A stretch of DNA of 64,000 nucleotides from Roseateles toxinivorans (GTDB lineage Bacteria; Pseudomonadota; Gammaproteobacteria; Burkholderiales; Burkholderiaceae_C), in the NCBI RefSeq assembly GCF_004362525.1, contig NZ_SNXS01000005.1:538585-602584 (forward strand), given 5' to 3'. The position numbers and the translations under genes were made by a program. A model generated the notes under the pieces. The model saw only the letters and a list, made by a program, of their open reading frames with translations, ran no database searches and was not told the DNA's origin. This document shows positions 61,101-64,000 of this stretch, in pieces (the first letter of the stretch is position 1; every line of letters begins with the position of its first letter).

Positions 61101-64000
61101 TCAACACCACGGTCTTGTTGCTGCCCACATTCTTGTCGACGAAACTGCCCGAGCCGGAGGACAGGCTGACCGAATCGCCTTCCAGCGGTGTGATGGACGA
61201 ACTACCGGAGATCGACACCGAGGTGCCACCGTCGTAGACCTTGCTCGCCGCACTCAGATTGCCGACGTTCAGTGCCAGCGGTGTGATGTTGGCAACGAGC
61301 GTCGGTGCGATCAGGTTGTAGTTGTTGGCGTCCCCGCCACCCAACTGCAGACCGAACACGCTCACCGGCTTGGCGGTTCCGACGTTGCGGTCGCTGAACG
61401 ACGCCACGCCTTCGAAGGTGGCCAGCGGGGTGATACCGCCTTGCGCGCCATTGCCCTTGCCGCCCGCGAGCTCGGAATTGTTCTGGAAGAAAACGAACAC
61501 CGAGTCTTCGCCCAAGGGGTTGACCGTCGGCGCGCCGCTGAGTGTGGCCGCGGTCGAACGGTCATAGGTCTTGTTGACCGCGGTCAGTCCGGTGACCAGC
61601 AGGTCGGCCCGGGTGATGGCGGCAGCATAGTCGACAGCGACTTCCCCGGTATCGAGCTTGTAGTTGGCCGCACGCCCCCCCCCACTCCCATCCACCAACT
61701 GCACACGGGGACTGACGAAGACGACCTCGCCAACGTCCTTCGACACAAAATCGCCATTGGCAACGAAGCCAAGGCTTTCGCCGCTCACCAAGCCGCCGAT
61801 GATCTGGCCTGTGACCGTGGCGGTGGTGGTGGCGTCATAGACCTTGTCGGCAACCTGGAGGCTGTACTGCAATGATCGCTGAGTGATCGTGCCCTTCAAG
61901 GTGTTCTGCACGGTGTAGCCGAAGACGGGTTTCTGCTTGGCATCGACGAACATGGGGAACATCAACAGGCCGGCATCCAAGGGCTTGTCCACCCCGGCGT
62001 TCTTGTCCAGAAACACCGGCGGATCAATGTCCGCAAGGATCATGGCCGTATCGCCCGGCAGGGTAGTGATCCTGGGGCTTCCGAAGAACGTTGCTGCGGT
62101 CGTGCCGTCGTATTCGCGCGGAACCACATCGCCCTCGATCCGCGCGACCTGAGGGGTGGCAAACAGGATTCCATTCAAGCCTGCTTGACTGGGGGGCGTG
62201 TCGAAGAAACCGGCGGAGCCATGCATGGTGTAGTCATGGTTCAGATCGTTCGGCGACCAGTTGAGCTGGGGGTCGCTCGCGTAGATCAGCCAGTTGCCAT
62301 TGGGGGTGGTAAGGAGTGCATCGGCCTGGTTGTCGAAGTGGGTCAGCGCGCCGCCGTTAAAGCCACTCAGCCCGATCGCCAGGCCGCTCGCAGTTGACGA
62401 CAGCGACGAACCGAAGGTGAACTGCATTCGGTCGGCCTGCACGTCGATGGCTCCGCCGGCCTGGATGTGGCTGTTGGTCATGGTCAGGCCGCCAAAGGAG
62501 CCGCGGGTGGCTTGTATCAGCACATCCCCGTCGGTCACCACGCGGGTATGACCCAAGGCGAGGCTGGGCCCGATCAGGGTCACCGAGCCGCCGCCTGTGG
62601 AGTTGATCACCTCCGACGTCAGGTCACCGTTGACCCGCAGCGATCCGGTCGGCGAGCCGCCGGTCGCGTCGACCAGGATGTTGGCGCCATGGGCGGCCAC
62701 CAGACTGGTCGTCTCGGTGGCAATGACCACGCCGTCCGTACCCTGGCCACGCACATACAGCTGGTAGCTCGGGTCGGTCACAGGTGTGCCCGGATCCACC
62801 ACAAGGCGAGCGCCCCGGCCGGTGCCGGGGTCCATCTGCACGCCCACACCGTTCAGCGACCAGCCGGAGACATTGATCGATTGAGTGGCCTCAAGGCTGC
62901 TGCCGGGGCCGAGCGTCACGCCCGTGCCGGCCGTCCCCGCCGAGCCCAGCAGCGTGATGTTGCGGCCGATCAGCAAGGGCTGACGTTGCTGGCCCATGCC
63001 CGAGCCTTGCAGCACGATGCCATCGCCGGCACCTGACATGGCGGTGGCACCACGCAGCGAAAGGTTGCCACTGCCGGCATCCAGCACCGTGCCGGACTCC
63101 AGCGTGATGCCCGCACCGAAGCCTTTCGTGTTCACCGCCGCGTTGGCGAATGAATTGCCACCGGCCAGCTGGCCGGTGCCGCCGCCGCCGATATCGATAT
63201 TGCCGCCACCCGAAACAATGGTGGAAGCGCCGCCAAAGTACACCGTGCCGCCCGATGGCAGCCCGCCCTGGCCGGCCACGAAGGTCACGTTCAGCGCACC
63301 GTTGAGGCCCGAGATCGACGAATCGATCATGTCGATATTGCCGTCGGCCAGCAGGGTCAGGTTGCCGCCGCTGGGCCCGGAGCTGTGGGAGATCGTTGCA
63401 TTTCGCAACTCGATATTGCCCTGCTGGCTGCCCCCGGTCGAGGTCTTGATGACGACCGTCTGGCCCGCATTCAGCGCATCGTTGATGTCGCCGCTCAGCA
63501 GCACCGAATCATCACCACTGGGATCGAAGAATGTGCCCGCAGCAATGCGCTCGGTGCCATAGCCATAGCCGGTATCCGAGATATAGATGTTGTACGGGTC
63601 GATCAGCCACTGGCCCGCCTTGCCCTTGGGGGCACGTGTATCGATGGCGGTCGGCCTGGCATCCAGCCAGCCACCCGAGGTTTCGATGAAGCCGCCGTCC
63701 CCGCCCTCGGGGCCGCCCCGGGCACTGAAGCTGCCGTAGGCCCGGGTCGACTTGTCGCTCCAGACGATGACGCGCCCGCCGTAACCCTGCTCGGTGGCAT
63801 CCGCCGCAATGTGCACCTCGGGGCCGATATAGGCCGCCACGGCATTGGGCACGCTGGCGTCCTTGCCCTCCTGCCCGCCGCCGACCAGCACCTGGCCGCC
63901 GCCGCCGGCCCCCGAGGCGCTGACCGCGGCCCTGTCCGTCAGGCCCACCTGCCGGCCCAGCAGCTGGATCTGGCCGCCCTTGCCGCCATCACCGCCATCG
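58174..64000 (-). CDS. Haemagglutinin-like surface protein with YDG repeats and C-terminal caspase domain (5' end outside window)
   Basis: The frame is open to the window edge, so the N-terminus is missing; more than 1,940 residues are seen. Order from the edge: glycine-rich beta-helix typical of two-partner-secreted haemagglutinins (GGDGGKGGQIQLLG, GGFIETSGGWLDA, AGQWLIDPYNIYISD), nine YDG-type repeats of about 85-110 residues (62155 to about 59710; NNKVYDA...DKNVG...GADAGNY...ITPA), one MBG-like unit (to about 59460), a Gln/Ala-rich coiled-coil-like segment (about 58970-59090), then a C14 caspase-like domain (58905-58180). The dyad histidine (YYAGHGE, codon 58669-58671) and cysteine (SDSCYSG, codon 58519-58521) are intact. 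Export through a TpsB partner is inferred; no such gene is in view. Confidence 0.88.
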   Translation of the reverse strand, partial: DGGDGGKGGQIQLLGRQVGLTDRAAVSASGAGGGGQVLVGGGQEGKDASVPNAVAAYIGPEVHIAADATEQGYGGRVIVWSDKSTRAYGSFSARGGPEGGDGGFIETSGGWLDARPTAIDTRAPKGKAGQWLIDPYNIYISDTGYGYGTERIAAGTFFDPSGDDSVLLSGDINDALNAGQTVVIKTSTGGSQQGNIELRNATISHSSGPSGGNLTLLADGNIDMIDSSISGLNGALNVTFVAGQGGLPSGGTVYFGGASTIVSGGGNIDIGGGGTGQLAGGNSFANAAVNTKGFGAGITLESGTVLDAGSGNLSLRGATAMSGAGDGIVLQGSGMGQQRQPLLIGRNITLLGSAGTAGTGVTLGPGSSLEATQSINVSGWSLNGVGVQMDPGTGRGARLVVDPGTPVTDPSYQLYVRGQGTDGVVIATETTSLVAAHGANILVDATGGSPTGSLRVNGDLTSEVINSTGGGSVTLIGPSLALGHTRVVTDGDVLIQATRGSFGGLTMTNSHIQAGGAIDVQADRMQFTFGSSLSSTASGLAIGLSGFNGGALTHFDNQADALLTTPNGNWLIYASDPQLNWSPNDLNHDYTMHGSAGFFDTPPSQAGLNGILFATPQVARIEGDVVPREYDGTTAATFFGSPRITTLPGDTAMILADIDPPVFLDKNAGVDKPLDAGLLMFPMFVDAKQKPVFGYTVQNTLKGTITQRSLQYSLQVADKVYDATTTATVTGQIIGGLVSGESLGFVANGDFVSKDVGEVVFVSPRVQLVDGSGGGRAANYKLDTGEVAVDYAAAITRADLLVTGLTAVNKTYDRSTAATLSGAPTVNPLGEDSVFVFFQNNSELAGGKGNGAQGGITPLATFEGVASFSDRNVGTAKPVSVFGLQLGGGDANNYNLIAPTLVANITPLALNVGNLSAASKVYDGGTSVSISGSSSITPLEGDSVSLSSGSGSFVDKNVGSNKTVVLNGFGLSGPDAGNYTVSFSGNLSADITPASVSVTGLTANNKVYDATTVATLASTGQVNVFGSDVVTLSGGTANFVDKNVGTAKTVVLSGFGLSGADAGNYALQPIANLSANITPATLAISGLTANNKVYDAGTAATLAGSAAVKALGNDVVTVGGTAVANFSDKNAGTGKSVSVSGYTLSGADAANYTAAQPTGLSANITPATLVIAGLGVADKVYDASTVATLTGGANISALGSDVVSVDAANANARFADKNVGASKSVIVGNFSLTGADAGNYTLQAPINLTASITPASLSVSGISANNKVYDAGTSATLSGSASVQALGSDAVSVGGTAVASFANKNVGSGKSVSVSGYTLSGADAGNYTLNPPADLRADITPASLTISGISANNKVYDATLVASLSGNAVVQALANDSVSVGGTASASFSDKNVGNAKPVTVSGYTLIGADAGNYQVVTPSLTASITPASLQYLASPVSKSIGDAVPVLSGSVTGFVGGETQQSATSGALSFSSEVEVQTAAGSYAILGAGLSAQNYSFVQAPGNATAFTVTGISPAATLNQGTAVAVNSVLNPPQAPTNSGLGGLLNMLQAPAAGAEVAGAALLSTLGGNAGGTPSFAGVRLGDMSQDALANMLASRDRYKKALFADAIYKLEQDAALADLRLCKSAKDVEAGDCILTGELKQQIQAAKQAQQQAEQQQQAALAAQAPGKTAAALPEPRGLTVNLSHKRKVKAAALPQIERKVAVVIGIDNYQDKSIPQLGNAVKDAQTVGSLFDGALGYETVVIPNASKQAVVSALNKLALELGPKDSVVIYYAGHGELVESTGLGYWQLADADAKKPETWLSNADIGRMIAQIGASQVALISDSCYSGSLVSDERIRATPGGADPQAVLARKSVVVMSSGGNEPVFDEGKNGHSPFAWNLMNQLKQVNSWQAGGNVFERVRFAVAKELPQRPKYGSSSAAGHQAGGDYLFEQRQLESNN
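59460..62155. repeat. YDG/MBG repeat array within the adhesin gene
   Basis: Nine YDG repeats plus one weaker MBG-like unit in tandem. The DNA period in the inner six units is about 255-270 bases, seen as recurring GTCATAGACCTTGTTGTT-type blocks (complement of KVYD codons) near 59929, 60189, 60449, 60717, 60975 and 61230. The two outermost units at the N-terminal side are longer and more diverged. The pattern suggests growth by tandem duplication. Confidence 0.85.

Noticed and set aside
58375..61875. A 1,166-codon open frame on the plus strand opposite the adhesin gene
   Set aside because: It mirrors the YDG repeats of the minus-strand gene; high GC keeps the antisense frame open. Its translation is low-complexity and has no recognisable domain.
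59460..62155. Regularly spaced repeats that might suggest CRISPR
   Set aside because: The period is about 260 bases and the units are translated as YDG domains without spacers of constant length.

Overview
The window looks like a contiguous piece of chromosome from a high-GC betaproteobacterium of the order Burkholderiales. The Roseateles/Paucibacter/Rubrivivax group is my best guess, inferred from gene content, order and codon use rather than from any search. Pointers are the block ispB / rplU-rpmA-obgE-proB / rppH / proS / lytic transglycosylase, a TetR-headed beta-oxidation operon, a gltIJKL transporter behind a LysR gene, and very GC-rich codons throughout. Coding density is high. No stretch over 300 bases is empty: the one long protein-free interval (9199-9553) is filled by the RNase P RNA gene.

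Layout. 1-3.7 kb: plus-strand run of a propeller-like protein (cut by the window edge), an SDR, a membrane-anchored metallo-beta-lactamase-fold protein and a haloalkane dehalogenase. 3.7-9.2 kb: EnvZ/OmpR-type two-component pair, a short palindromic repeat pair, periplasmic alpha-carbonic anhydrase, Bcr/CflA exporter, Gfo/Idh/MocA oxidoreductase. 9.2-14.6 kb: rnpB, cysK, a small membrane protein, a coupled DUF3025/NYN-LOTUS pair, pyrC and a DUF4394 lipoprotein. 14.5-18.7 kb: gltI-gltJ-gltK-gltL for glutamate/aspartate uptake with an upstream LysR gene. 18.7-22.3 kb: Atm1-like ABC exporter, YciA-like thioesterase, FAD oxidoreductase.

22.2-31.6 kb is one long minus-strand fatty-acid degradation operon: TetR regulator, acyl-CoA dehydrogenase, DUF2147 protein, FadN-type hydroxyacyl-CoA dehydrogenase/enoyl-CoA hydratase, thiolase, alpha/beta hydrolase, enoyl-CoA hydratase and SGNH esterase. 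A perfect 12-bp palindrome upstream of tetR is the likely autoregulatory operator. 31.6-35.4 kb: FHA membrane protein overlapping a trypsin-like protease, an HNH nuclease and a glycine-zipper lipoprotein. 35.4-39.9 kb: operon of M20 amidohydrolase, peptide-type binding protein, RpiR regulator and alpha/beta hydrolase, preceded by a clear inverted repeat. 40-46.5 kb: PAS-GGDEF diguanylate cyclase, MFS transporter, AidB-like acyl-CoA dehydrogenase and an unusual biotinyl-carboxyltransferase fusion. 46.5-55.7 kb: housekeeping genes (exonuclease, grxD, ubiX, lytic transglycosylase, proS, rppH, proB, obgE, rpmA, rplU, ispB, tRNA-Pro).

55.8-64 kb is the most unusual part: a minus-strand cluster with a giant haemagglutinin-like protein (5' end outside the window) that carries nine YDG-type repeats and ends in a caspase-like (C14) protease domain with intact His/Cys dyad, followed by two tandemly duplicated OmpA-domain proteins and an HExxH membrane-anchored putative metallopeptidase. 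I propose this as a surface-associated caspase system; its function is not known to me. All product calls rest on reading motifs in the translations; no database search was possible.
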